Source of the DNA: an uncultured Eubacteriales bacterium
Lineage (GTDB): Bacteria > Bacillota > Clostridia > UBA1381 > UBA9506
Direction of reading: 5' to 3'
DNA: 6,285 nt
NCBI GenBank assembly: GCA_900545185.1
Contig: UQYH01000125.1
Coordinates: forward strand, 1-6,285
The position numbers and the translations under genes were made by a program. The notes beneath the pieces were generated by a model that was not told where the DNA came from, made no database searches, and saw nothing but the letters and a program-made list of their open reading frames with translations. Positions within the stretch are counted from its first letter, which is position 1. Each line of letters starts with the position of its first letter. Positions 1 to 5,727 of the stretch are shown piece by piece.

Positions 1-57
1 ATTTTTAGATTAAAAAATAACAGGCAATCATATAAACATACATAATTGATAAAAAAC

Positions 58-63
58 GAGGTG
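58..63 (+). promoter_or_regulatory. Ribosome-binding site fixing the start of the flavoprotein gene
   Basis: GAGGTG lies 5 bases before the ATG at 69. A GTG at 63 is in frame and could lengthen the protein by two residues, but it overlaps this ribosome-binding site, so ATG 69 is the better start. The 57 bases before it are very AT-rich. I found no convincing promoter there; one may lie left of the window. Confidence 0.6.
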
Positions 64-68
64 TGCCT

Positions 69-1643
69 ATGTCCGTCCAAATCAGCGGGATTCGTCTGTC
101 GCCGGATGCGTTGCCGGAGGAGCTGCGCGAACGTGCACTTTCCATATTGAAAAAAAAGAATCGTGATGTAACAGCTTTTCGGGTTGTGCGCGAATCTGTT
201 GATGCACGTAAAAAGCAAGTGCAGCTGGTGTACACAGTGGAGCTTTCGCTGCATGATGAAACAGGCTTGCCGGAACGAAGTGATGTACGCCGCACAGAGC
301 CTAAGCCGCCGACAGAGCTGCCGCGCGCGGCGTTTACGTCTCGTCCCGTTATTGCAGGGACAGGCCCCTGCGGTTTGTTTTGTGCGCTGACCTTGGCACG
401 TGCCGGTGTGCCGCCGCTGATTTTAGAGCGCGGTGCACAGGTGGAAAAACGGACGGCGGCGGTGGAGAACTATTGGCAGGGCGGCGCTCTTTCGCAGCGG
501 ACGAATGTACAGTTTGGCGAGGGCGGCGCCGGGACGTTTTCGGACGGAAAGCTGACAACACGGATACACGATCCGCGCGCCGAACGCGTGCTGGCCGATT
601 TTTGCCGTTTCGGTGCGGATGAAGATATTTTATATAAGGCCAAGCCGCATATCGGTACGGATGCACTGCGAAAGGTCATTCAAAACATGCGTGCCTATCT
701 TATCAGCTTAGGCTGTGAATTTCGGTTTGAAACGGCTCTGACGGACATTGGTGTGCAAAATGGCAGCGTGCAGGAGATTGTCACCGAAACAGGAGAGCAT
801 ATTCCTTGTAAAATGTTGATTCTGGCCATCGGTCACAGCGCACGTGATACATATGAAATGCTGCTGCAAAAGGGTATCGCCATGGTGCAAAAGCCGTTTT
901 CCGTCGGGGTGCGGATTGAACATTTACAGTCGGATATTGACCGTGCGTTATACGGCGCTTGGGCCGGACATCCGCGTTTGGGTGCTGCGCCGTATCAGCT
1001 TTCACATCGCGTGGGGGAGGATGCATGCTACAGCTTTTGCATGTGCCCCGGCGGCATTGTGGTTGCCGCCGCATCGGAGACGGATACCATTGTGACCAAC
1101 GGGATGAGCTATCGTGCGCGCAGTGCGCGTAACGCCAACAGCGCCCTGTGCGTGAATGTGGACAGACGATATTTTGAAGGTGACCATCCGTTGGCCGGTG
1201 TGGCATTTCAGCGCATGCTGGAGCGTAAGGCATTTTTGCTGACGCAAGGCAAGGGTGCCCCGATTCAAACCGTGGGCAGCTTTTTAAAAGGCGGCACAAG
1301 CCGTTTCGGACGTGTTGAGCCAAGCTACACGGGTCAAACCGTGCCGATGGATTTGCACGGCCTGTTTCCCAAGGGGATTACCGATATGCTGCGGACGGGT
1401 CTTTTGCAGTTTGACAAAAAGATAAAAGGATTTGCCGATGATGATGCGGTGCTGACAGCGCCGGAAACGCGTACCAGCGCACCTGTGCGAATTTTGCGCG
1501 GCGATACATTGGAAAGTATCAGCCTGGGCGGCCTATACCCGGCAGGCGAGGGCGCCGGATATGCCGGCGGTATTATGAGTGCGGCGGTGGACGGCATCCG
1601 TGTGGCTGAAGCCATTTTGCAAAAAGGAGATACAAATGAGTAA
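69..1643 (+). CDS. FAD-dependent dehydrogenase, COG2509 family (NAD(P)/FAD-dependent oxidoreductase)
   Basis: This 524-residue protein is a predicted cytoplasmic flavoprotein of the widespread but uncharacterised COG2509 group. Its substrate is unknown. The N-terminal ~85 residues form the small alpha/beta domain usual before the flavin fold in this family, with a SVDARKK segment near 43-49. A dinucleotide-binding loop GTGPCG (97-102) follows, inside a beta-alpha-beta unit that ends in LERG (about 119-122). Next come the family signature FGEGGAGTFSDGKL (149-162) and, near the C-terminus, GEGAGYAGGI (493-502), which contacts FAD in this fold. The length is normal and the frame is intact. Its stop overlaps the start of the transporter gene by 8 bases, suggesting co-expression, although no shared pathway is known. 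Family assignment is firm; the reaction cannot be read from sequence. Confidence 0.9.
   Translation: MSVQISGIRLSPDALPEELRERALSILKKKNRDVTAFRVVRESVDARKKQVQLVYTVELSLHDETGLPERSDVRRTEPKPPTELPRAAFTSRPVIAGTGPCGLFCALTLARAGVPPLILERGAQVEKRTAAVENYWQGGALSQRTNVQFGEGGAGTFSDGKLTTRIHDPRAERVLADFCRFGADEDILYKAKPHIGTDALRKVIQNMRAYLISLGCEFRFETALTDIGVQNGSVQEIVTETGEHIPCKMLILAIGHSARDTYEMLLQKGIAMVQKPFSVGVRIEHLQSDIDRALYGAWAGHPRLGAAPYQLSHRVGEDACYSFCMCPGGIVVAAASETDTIVTNGMSYRARSARNANSALCVNVDRRYFEGDHPLAGVAFQRMLERKAFLLTQGKGAPIQTVGSFLKGGTSRFGRVEPSYTGQTVPMDLHGLFPKGITDMLRTGLLQFDKKIKGFADDDAVLTAPETRTSAPVRILRGDTLESISLGGLYPAGEGAGYAGGIMSAAVDGIRVAEAILQKGDTNE
1623..1630 (+). promoter_or_regulatory. Ribosome-binding site of the EamA transporter, inside the upstream gene
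   Basis: AAAGGAGA lies 5 bases before the ATG at 1636, within the last codons of the flavoprotein gene. It selects ATG 1636 over an in-frame ATG at 1579, which would add 19 residues lying inside the upstream coding region. Confidence 0.65.
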
Positions 1644-2538
1644 ACGAACAGCAATGATGATAGCAATTTTGGTAACGGCTGCGTGGGGTTCATCCTTTAT
1701 TTTAATGAAAAATATCGCCGCGGATGTGCCTGCGATGGGCTTTTTAACCCTGCGCTTCGGTCTGGCAAGCATATTTATGCTGTTGCTGAGCGCACGGCAT
1801 TTAAAACGCTTTACGCGGCGCGATGCGCTTCGGTCGTTCATTTTGGGTGTGTTTTTGGGCGGATCTATGGTGTTGCAGGTCATTGGACTTAGATATACCT
1901 CGGCTTCCAACTCGGCCTTTATTACCAGCCTCAGCGTGCTTGTGGTGCCGTTTTTATCGGCCGTTTTGCTGAAACAAAGACCGACAATCGGCAACTGGAC
2001 GGGTGTTTGCCTTGCGCTTTTGGGGCTGGCCTTTATCACGGGGGTTTATCGGGGCTTAACCGCCTTGAATCTGGGCGATGTTTTAACCTTTATATCTGCA
2101 GCCAGTGTGGCCGTTCATCTGCTTGTGGCCGACCGCTTTTTACAAGACAGTGACCCCCTTTTGCTGGGCACAGGTCAGATTGTGGCTGTTGCACTGCTTT
2201 CCTTTATCATTTGGACGGTGCAAACGCCGCAAACCTTTATAACGGTTACCTATACCCCGGCACTTATTATATCGGTGGTGCTGACGGCTGTGTTTTGTAC
2301 CTGCTTTGCCTTTACGGGTCAAATTGTGGCACAAAAATATTTAGAACCCTCACGGGTGGCAGTGATCTTTACGCTGGAGCCTGTGTTTGCCTACGTATAT
2401 GCGCTGTGTATCCCCATCGGCGGCGTGACCGAAACGATAACAGCCGCAAAGCTTGCAGGATGCCTGTTGGTGCTGGGCGGTATGATGATTTCCGAAAGCG
2501 GCATTTTAGAGCGTTGCGGCCGATTGACAAAGGGCTGA
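1636..2538 (+). CDS. EamA/DMT-superfamily transporter (putative metabolite exporter)
   Basis: This 300-residue integral membrane protein has the ten-helix, two-repeat layout of the drug/metabolite transporter superfamily. The first EamA repeat covers roughly residues 5-135. It has AAWGSSF (15-21) in helix 1, an RFGLAS helix start (40-45), and LRYTSASNSAFITSL (85-99) leading into the VVPFLSAVLLKQRP segment, all typical of the family. The second repeat covers roughly 147-287 and has the matching EPSRVAVIFTLEPVFAY stretch (237-253). The tail after residue 287 is short and positively charged. Family members export amino acids, nucleosides or other small metabolites; the substrate here cannot be told. 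Its ATG overlaps the stop of the flavoprotein gene (ATGAGTAA), so the pair probably forms a translationally coupled operon. No terminator separates it from the regulator gene downstream. Confidence 0.9.
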   Translation: MSKRTAMMIAILVTAAWGSSFILMKNIAADVPAMGFLTLRFGLASIFMLLLSARHLKRFTRRDALRSFILGVFLGGSMVLQVIGLRYTSASNSAFITSLSVLVVPFLSAVLLKQRPTIGNWTGVCLALLGLAFITGVYRGLTALNLGDVLTFISAASVAVHLLVADRFLQDSDPLLLGTGQIVAVALLSFIIWTVQTPQTFITVTYTPALIISVVLTAVFCTCFAFTGQIVAQKYLEPSRVAVIFTLEPVFAYVYALCIPIGGVTETITAAKLAGCLLVLGGMMISESGILERCGRLTKG

Positions 2539-2552
2539 AACTGTGTTACAAT
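2524..2552 (+). promoter_or_regulatory. Sigma-A promoter of the ROK regulator, overlapping the transporter stop codon
   Basis: A perfect -35 box TTGACA (2524-2529) and a -10 box TACAAT (2547-2552) are separated by exactly 17 bases. TG at 2544-2545 adds an extended -10. The -35 lies inside the last codons of the transporter gene, whose TGA is at 2536-2538. Transcription should start near 2559-2560 and give a leader of about 25 bases. It would let the regulator be made independently of the upstream pair. Assigned by sequence match and position only. Confidence 0.75.
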
Positions 2553-2573
2553 GCAAATAGTGCTGAAAAAGGT

Positions 2574-2579
2574 AAGGTG
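2574..2579 (+). promoter_or_regulatory. Ribosome-binding site of the ROK regulator
   Basis: AAGGTG lies 5 bases before ATG 2585. It supports this start over later methionine codons in the gene. Confidence 0.5.
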
Positions 2580-2584
2580 CAGGT

Positions 2585-3742
2585 ATGAAACAACAGGCGG
2601 CCAATGTTTGGCTTATGCAAAAAATGAACCGTGCAAAGGTTTTGCAATATATCCGCAGTCATCCCAATGTGGCACGGCCGCAGGTTGCCGCAGCAACGGG
2701 ACTTTCGCTTTCCTCTTTAACAAACATTACGGCCTTTTTGCTGGAAAAAGGGCTTGTTTGCGAATCGGGGGTAGAGCAGGTCGGCCGTGTGGGGCGCAAA
2801 GGCGTTTTGCTTTCGTTCCGGCCGGGTGAGTACGGTTTTTTCTGCCTGCTTCTGTCACCGGGAACAGTGCGGCTGGCCTTAACGGATTTATCCGGCTGTG
2901 TTTTGGCCGAATCGGAAACAGGCTATACGGGCGGCGATTTTTCATCCGTTATGCCGTGGCTGAAGCAAGAAACCACGCGGCTTTCAAACCAAACAAAATG
3001 CCCCGTTTTGGCTATGGGTGCGGCGGTATCGGGCTTGGTGCTAAACGGCAGGCTGGCGCTTTCTTCCACCCTTGGGTTTAAAGAGCAGGACATTCAAAGG
3101 GAACTGGAAAACGCCGTCCGATTACCCGTATTTGTGGAAAACACGACCATGGCGCGCGCAACCTGGCAGTTTTGCAATGCCGAAGGCCATCGTGCGCCGC
3201 ATATGTTGTTTGTCGATTTGGATGGCGGTGTGGGCGCTGCACAGTTTTACGGAGAACGGGTGAGCCATGCCATGATTGGCGAAATTGGACATACATCGGT
3301 TGCAAAGGAGGGCGACAGCTGTTTTTGCGGCAATCGCGGCTGCTTGGAGGTGATGTGTGCCCCGGTGCGCATGTGTGACGTATACCGCCAAAAAACAGGG
3401 CGCAGCGCCAGCCCGGCAGAGCTGGAAAGCTTGCAGCGCACGGATGAAGCGGCGCGAGCAGCTGTGCGCGAAGGCGCAGCCTATTTGGGAATGGGTCTTG
3501 CCAATCTGGTCAACCTGTTCAATCCGCAAACCCTGTATATCAGCCGCGGATCGTATGTCGACATGCCATCGGCGCTTGCGTTTGCCGTGGAGGAAATGCA
3601 TCGGCGTGCCTATCGGGCGATTACAAAGGACATGCAGGTGGAAACCGTCAGCAGCGGTCATGCCGAACTGGTGGGCGGCGTTGCCATCGGTCTGTGCGAC
3701 CGCGTGTTTGCCGTTGATTTTCCGCATAGCCTGCTGGATTAA
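2585..3742 (+). CDS. ROK-family transcriptional regulator (NagC/XylR/Mlc-like) without kinase motifs
   Basis: This 385-residue protein is a predicted sugar-responsive DNA-binding regulator. Residues 13-75 form a MarR-like winged helix: NRAKVLQYIRSH, a recognition region around QVAAATGLSLSSLTNIT (33-49), then the wing with GRVGRKG (67-73). The ROK domain follows. GEIGHTSV (232-239) and CFCGNRGCLE (246-255) match the ROK zinc-site signature, with the His and three Cys present. ANLVNLFNPQTLYISRG (306-322) is the usual ROK C-terminal segment. Two kinase features are missing. The N-terminal phosphate loop DxGGT is replaced by an unrelated stretch (about 85-104). The catalytic NDxN-type motif reads ENTTMA (185-190), with Thr in place of Asp. 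It is therefore probably a pure regulator, not a glucokinase. It has its own promoter. No sugar genes lie in the window, so its ligand and targets are unknown; the adjacent transporter is one candidate target. Confidence 0.88.
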   Translation: MKQQAANVWLMQKMNRAKVLQYIRSHPNVARPQVAAATGLSLSSLTNITAFLLEKGLVCESGVEQVGRVGRKGVLLSFRPGEYGFFCLLLSPGTVRLALTDLSGCVLAESETGYTGGDFSSVMPWLKQETTRLSNQTKCPVLAMGAAVSGLVLNGRLALSSTLGFKEQDIQRELENAVRLPVFVENTTMARATWQFCNAEGHRAPHMLFVDLDGGVGAAQFYGERVSHAMIGEIGHTSVAKEGDSCFCGNRGCLEVMCAPVRMCDVYRQKTGRSASPAELESLQRTDEAARAAVREGAAYLGMGLANLVNLFNPQTLYISRGSYVDMPSALAFAVEEMHRRAYRAITKDMQVETVSSGHAELVGGVAIGLCDRVFAVDFPHSLLD

Positions 3743-3813
3743 AAATAAAGTCAAAAACCGACTGTTTTTGCACCGTTAAAAATGGGGTGTAAAAACAGTC
3801 GGTTTTTCTTTTT
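3741..3813. terminator. Bidirectional intrinsic terminator between converging genes
   Basis: Arms 3753-3774 and 3786-3807 form a 22-bp stem with a single G-U wobble (3770/3790) and an 11-base loop. On the + strand the stem runs into a T-rich tract (3803-3813) and ends the regulator transcript 10 bases after its stop. On the - strand the flank 3757-3741 is also T-rich and ends the leuA transcript, whose stop is at 3825-3827. One element thus serves both converging units. Confidence 0.9.
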
Positions 3814-3824
3814 AATATTCCGTT

Positions 3825-5462
3825 TTACAAAAGCTTACCAAAGGCCGAAAGCAGCGCCAAAACAGAGGAGGTGTTGATGTTGGGATGAATCCCCACACCC
3901 CAATACATGTTACCCTGCGTATCATTTATAGCAATGTATGTGGCAGCCTTTGACGAAGAGCTGCCCTCTAAGGCATGCTCGTTATAGAACACAATTTCAA
4001 ACGCCTTACCGGTTTCGGCGCGCAGTGCGTTGGAAAGGGCATCCAAGGGGCCGTTGCCCTGTGCCGAAAGCATTCGCGTTTTGCCGCACAGCTTCACATT
4101 TGCATCAAGATGCGCTTCCTCTCCGGCCAGCTTAAAGTGATAATCCACAAGCTCGGCCTTATCCTTTAAGTTAACATAATACTTTTCAAAAATATCGTAA
4201 ATTTCCTCCGGCTCCAACACGGTATGCTTGCCGTCCGATACAATTTTGATGGTAGCGCTGAACTCTTGCAGCAGCGCCTTGGGCACGGTAAGGCCAAACT
4301 TGGTTTCAAGCACATAGCTCAGGCCGCCCTTGCCGGACTGACTGTTGATCAAAATCGGCTCGTATACGCGGTTTAAGTCTGTCGGATCGATGGTTAAATA
4401 GGGATTTTGCCAATAGGGCTGCTTGTGTGTTTCACAATAATCCATCGCCTTTTTAATAGCATCCTGATGAGAGCCGGAAAAGGCCGTGTAGGCCATGGCA
4501 CCGGCGTACGGATGACGCGGATGAATCGGCAGCTTGTTAAATTTTTTATAAGCGTCAATAATCTCTTCCAAATTATCCAAATTCAGCTGCGGATCAATCC
4601 CCACGCTGAACATGTTAAGGGCAATCACGGCAATGTCGGCATTGCCGGTACGTTCACCGTTACCGAACAATGTCCCCTCCACACGCTGTGCCCCGGCCAA
4701 AAGCGCCAGCTCGCTGGAGGCAACGCCCGTACCGCGGTCGTTATGCGTGTGTACGCTGACGATTACGGAATCGCGCCGATCCAAATGCTGCGACATATAT
4801 TCGACCTGGTCGGCGTAGATGTTGGGTGTGGAAACCTCAACCGAGGTCGGCAGATTAATAATCAGCTTCTTTTCGGGCGTGGGCGCAAATGCCCGTATTA
4901 CGGCGTTGCAGATTTCTGCAGCAAAATCCATCTCGGTGCAAGAAAAGCTTTCGGGCGAATATTCATAGGAAAACCGATCATCGGCATATTTTTGAATCAT
5001 ACGCACGCCGTCAACGGCCAGCTGGATAATTTCCTCACGCGATTTGTGGAACACAACCTCTCTTTGCAGAGCCGATGTGGAGTTATATAAATGAATGATG
5101 GCATGGTGCGCCCCCTCTAAAGCCTCTACCGTCTTTTTAATAATGTGATCACGTGATTGGGTCAGTACTTGTATGGTCACGTCTTCCGGGATTAAATCGT
5201 TTTCAATTAAATAGCGTGTAAACTGATATTCGGTTTCGGACGCGGCAGGAAAGCCCACTTCAATTTCCTTAAAACCGATTTTGACCAATAGTTTAAAAAA
5301 TGCGACCTTCTCCTCCAACGTCATGGGCGAAAACAACGCCTGGTTGCCGTCGCGCAAATCCACACTGCACCATCTCGGAGCAGATGTAATCTGCTTTCCC
5401 GGCCATGTGCGGGCAAACGGCGGCACATCAAAATATAATTTGTGGTATTTTTGGTAGTTCAC
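3825..5462 (-). CDS. leuA: 2-isopropylmalate synthase, yeast/mycobacterial (type 2) form
   Basis: This enzyme condenses acetyl-CoA with 2-oxoisovalerate to 2-isopropylmalate, the committed step of leucine synthesis, in the cytoplasm. The 545-residue protein begins with the N-terminal extension of the type 2 subfamily (YFDVPPFARTWPGKQI, 10-25). The TIM-barrel catalytic domain includes SVDLRDGNQAL (33-43; R37 and metal-ligand D38), VHTHNDRGTG (237-246; metal-ligand H238 and H240) and GTLFGNGERTGNAD (263-276). Next come the subdomain with AFSGSHQDA (327-335; catalytic-type His) and PYWQNPYLTIDP (349-360), and NSQSGKGG (373-380). Residues from about 430 form the LeuA regulatory domain, the usual site of leucine feedback inhibition. 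It ends with GSSSSKAATYIAI (500-512). The start is GTG, chosen because of a strong ribosome-binding site. leuB, leuC and leuD are not adjacent. The upstream leader looks like a leucine attenuator, which fits the assignment. Confidence 0.95.
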   Translation of the reverse strand: MNYQKYHKLYFDVPPFARTWPGKQITSAPRWCSVDLRDGNQALFSPMTLEEKVAFFKLLVKIGFKEIEVGFPAASETEYQFTRYLIENDLIPEDVTIQVLTQSRDHIIKKTVEALEGAHHAIIHLYNSTSALQREVVFHKSREEIIQLAVDGVRMIQKYADDRFSYEYSPESFSCTEMDFAAEICNAVIRAFAPTPEKKLIINLPTSVEVSTPNIYADQVEYMSQHLDRRDSVIVSVHTHNDRGTGVASSELALLAGAQRVEGTLFGNGERTGNADIAVIALNMFSVGIDPQLNLDNLEEIIDAYKKFNKLPIHPRHPYAGAMAYTAFSGSHQDAIKKAMDYCETHKQPYWQNPYLTIDPTDLNRVYEPILINSQSGKGGLSYVLETKFGLTVPKALLQEFSATIKIVSDGKHTVLEPEEIYDIFEKYYVNLKDKAELVDYHFKLAGEEAHLDANVKLCGKTRMLSAQGNGPLDALSNALRAETGKAFEIVFYNEHALEGSSSSKAATYIAINDTQGNMYWGVGIHPNINTSSVLALLSAFGKLL

Positions 5463-5469
5463 ACTTTTT

Positions 5470-5475
5470 CCTCCT
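5470..5475 (-). promoter_or_regulatory. Strong ribosome-binding site fixing the GTG start of leuA
   Basis: Read on the - strand, AGGAGG (within AAAAGGAGG) lies 7 bases before GTG 5462-5460. No ATG is similarly placed, so the unusual GTG start is well supported. Confidence 0.8.
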
Positions 5476-5497
5476 TTTAAAGCAGCGTCGAAATATG

Positions 5498-5528
5498 AAA
5501 AAAAGCCAAGCCGAAAAGGGCTTGGCTT
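5498..5528 (-). terminator. Intrinsic terminator (attenuator) in the leuA leader
   Basis: Read on the - strand, AAGCCAAGCC (5528-5519) and GGCTTGGCTT (5512-5503) form a perfect 10-bp stem with a 6-base loop. A run of T begins within the 3' arm and continues to 5498. It ends 22 bases before the leuA ribosome-binding site and would stop leader transcription before leuA. Its 5' arm can instead pair with the upstream segment 5580-5572, which would prevent termination. It could also stop read-through from the CBS-domain gene upstream. Confidence 0.85.
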
Positions 5529-5592
5529 CTATATCGTCAACGTTTGCTTCAAATCGTTTTAACGTACAGAGAACCAAACCGTGCTCCCAGTA
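5519..5592 (-). promoter_or_regulatory. Mutually exclusive hairpins: protector and antiterminator of the leuA attenuator
   Basis: Two alternative pairings can be drawn on the - strand RNA. In the antiterminator, GGUUUGGUU (5580-5572) pairs with 5527-5519, the 5' arm of the terminator, in 9 consecutive pairs (7 Watson-Crick, 2 G-U). In the protector, UACUGGGAGC (5592-5583) pairs with GUUCUCUGUA (5574-5565) in 9 of 10 positions (2 G-U, one U-U mismatch), placing the rest of the antiterminator segment in the loop. The protector's 5' arm overlaps the second and third codons of the leader ORF's Leu-Leu-Leu run, so a ribosome stalled there would open it. The pairings were found by eye; folding energies were not computed. 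Confidence 0.6.
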
Positions 5593-5644
5593 GCAGAGCC
5601 GGCTGCAGAAACAGCTGTAGCGATAAAGCGATACTGTGTTTCAT
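5549..5644 (-). CDS. leuL: Leucine-rich leader peptide of leuA (putative, 31 aa)
   Basis: This small ORF starts ATG (5644-5642) and stops TGA (5551-5549). It encodes 31 residues, 8 of them leucine (positions 7, 9, 11, 13, 17-19 and 25); codons 17-19 read CTG CTA CTG. It starts MKHSIALSLQLF and ends GSLYVKTI. A modest ribosome-binding site, AAGGGA (5660-5655), lies 10 bases upstream. It sits about 30 bases after the predicted transcription start and just before an antiterminator/terminator pair, the position and composition expected of an attenuation peptide. The peptide itself would have no function beyond letting the ribosome sense charged tRNA-Leu. The name is by analogy with enterobacterial leuL; no homology is claimed. 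In the alternative view this ORF is chance. Confidence 0.65.
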   Translation of the reverse strand: MKHSIALSLQLFLQPALLLGARFGSLYVKTI

Positions 5645-5681
5645 ACGGCAAGATTCCCTTCGTTACAAATTCGTTACTTTT

Positions 5682-5710
5682 ATTATAATAAACATTTTAC
5701 CGATTGTCAA
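5682..5710 (-). promoter_or_regulatory. Consensus sigma-A promoter of the leuA leader
   Basis: Read on the - strand, TTGACA (5710-5705) and TATAAT (5687-5682) are both perfect, with a 17-base spacer. Transcription should start near 5675, giving a leader of about 210 bases before the leuA start. A promoter this strong upstream of a biosynthetic gene fits control by premature termination rather than by initiation. Confidence 0.88.
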
Positions 5711-5725
5711 TAGCAAAATGCTATT
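5709..5725. repeat. Short inverted repeat overlapping the leuA -35 box
   Basis: AATAGCA (5709-5715) and TGCTATT (5719-5725) form a perfect 7-bp inverted repeat with a 3-base AAA spacer. It starts 3 bases after the stop of the CBS-domain gene and overlaps two bases of the leuA -35. On the - strand no T tract follows, so it is a poor terminator for that gene. On the + strand a T run follows, but no + strand gene precedes it. It could be a protein-binding site or a 3'-end hairpin; the role is open. Confidence 0.35.
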
Positions 5726-5727
5726 TT

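Noticed and set aside
1..62. Possible promoter for the flavoprotein gene (TATAAA at 31-36 or CATAAT at 41-46).
   Set aside because: Neither has an acceptable -35 box at the right distance; the AT-richness makes chance matches likely.
781..1323. 180-codon - strand open frame opposite the flavoprotein gene.
   Set aside because: It is antisense to a well-conserved gene, and its Cys/His/Arg/Pro-rich translation shows no domain.
3122..3754. 210-codon - strand open frame opposite the ROK regulator.
   Set aside because: It is antisense to conserved ROK motifs, is His/Cys-rich in the way typical of shadow translation, and would have to start within the left arm of the shared terminator.
4407..5090. 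227-codon + strand open frame inside leuA.
   Set aside because: It lies antisense to the clearly conserved catalytic domain of leuA, and its translation resembles no family I recognise.
5559..5696. A second open frame on the - strand over the leader, whose translation (with pieces such as ILPYETQYRFIATAV and GSTVWFSVR) resembles the end of a fibronectin-like surface protein.
   Set aside because: It has no ATG/GTG start with a ribosome-binding site, is open for only 45 codons, and its open stretch begins just upstream of the -10 box of a perfect promoter. A decayed gene fragment cannot be fully excluded, but the promoter, Leu-rich ORF, antiterminator and terminator fit attenuation better.
5463..5727. 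T-box riboswitch for leuA, expected in many Firmicutes.
   Set aside because: I saw no TGGNACCGCG-like core before the terminator, and the leader (about 210 bases, partly occupied by the leader ORF) lacks a recognisable specifier stem. A covariance-model search would settle it.
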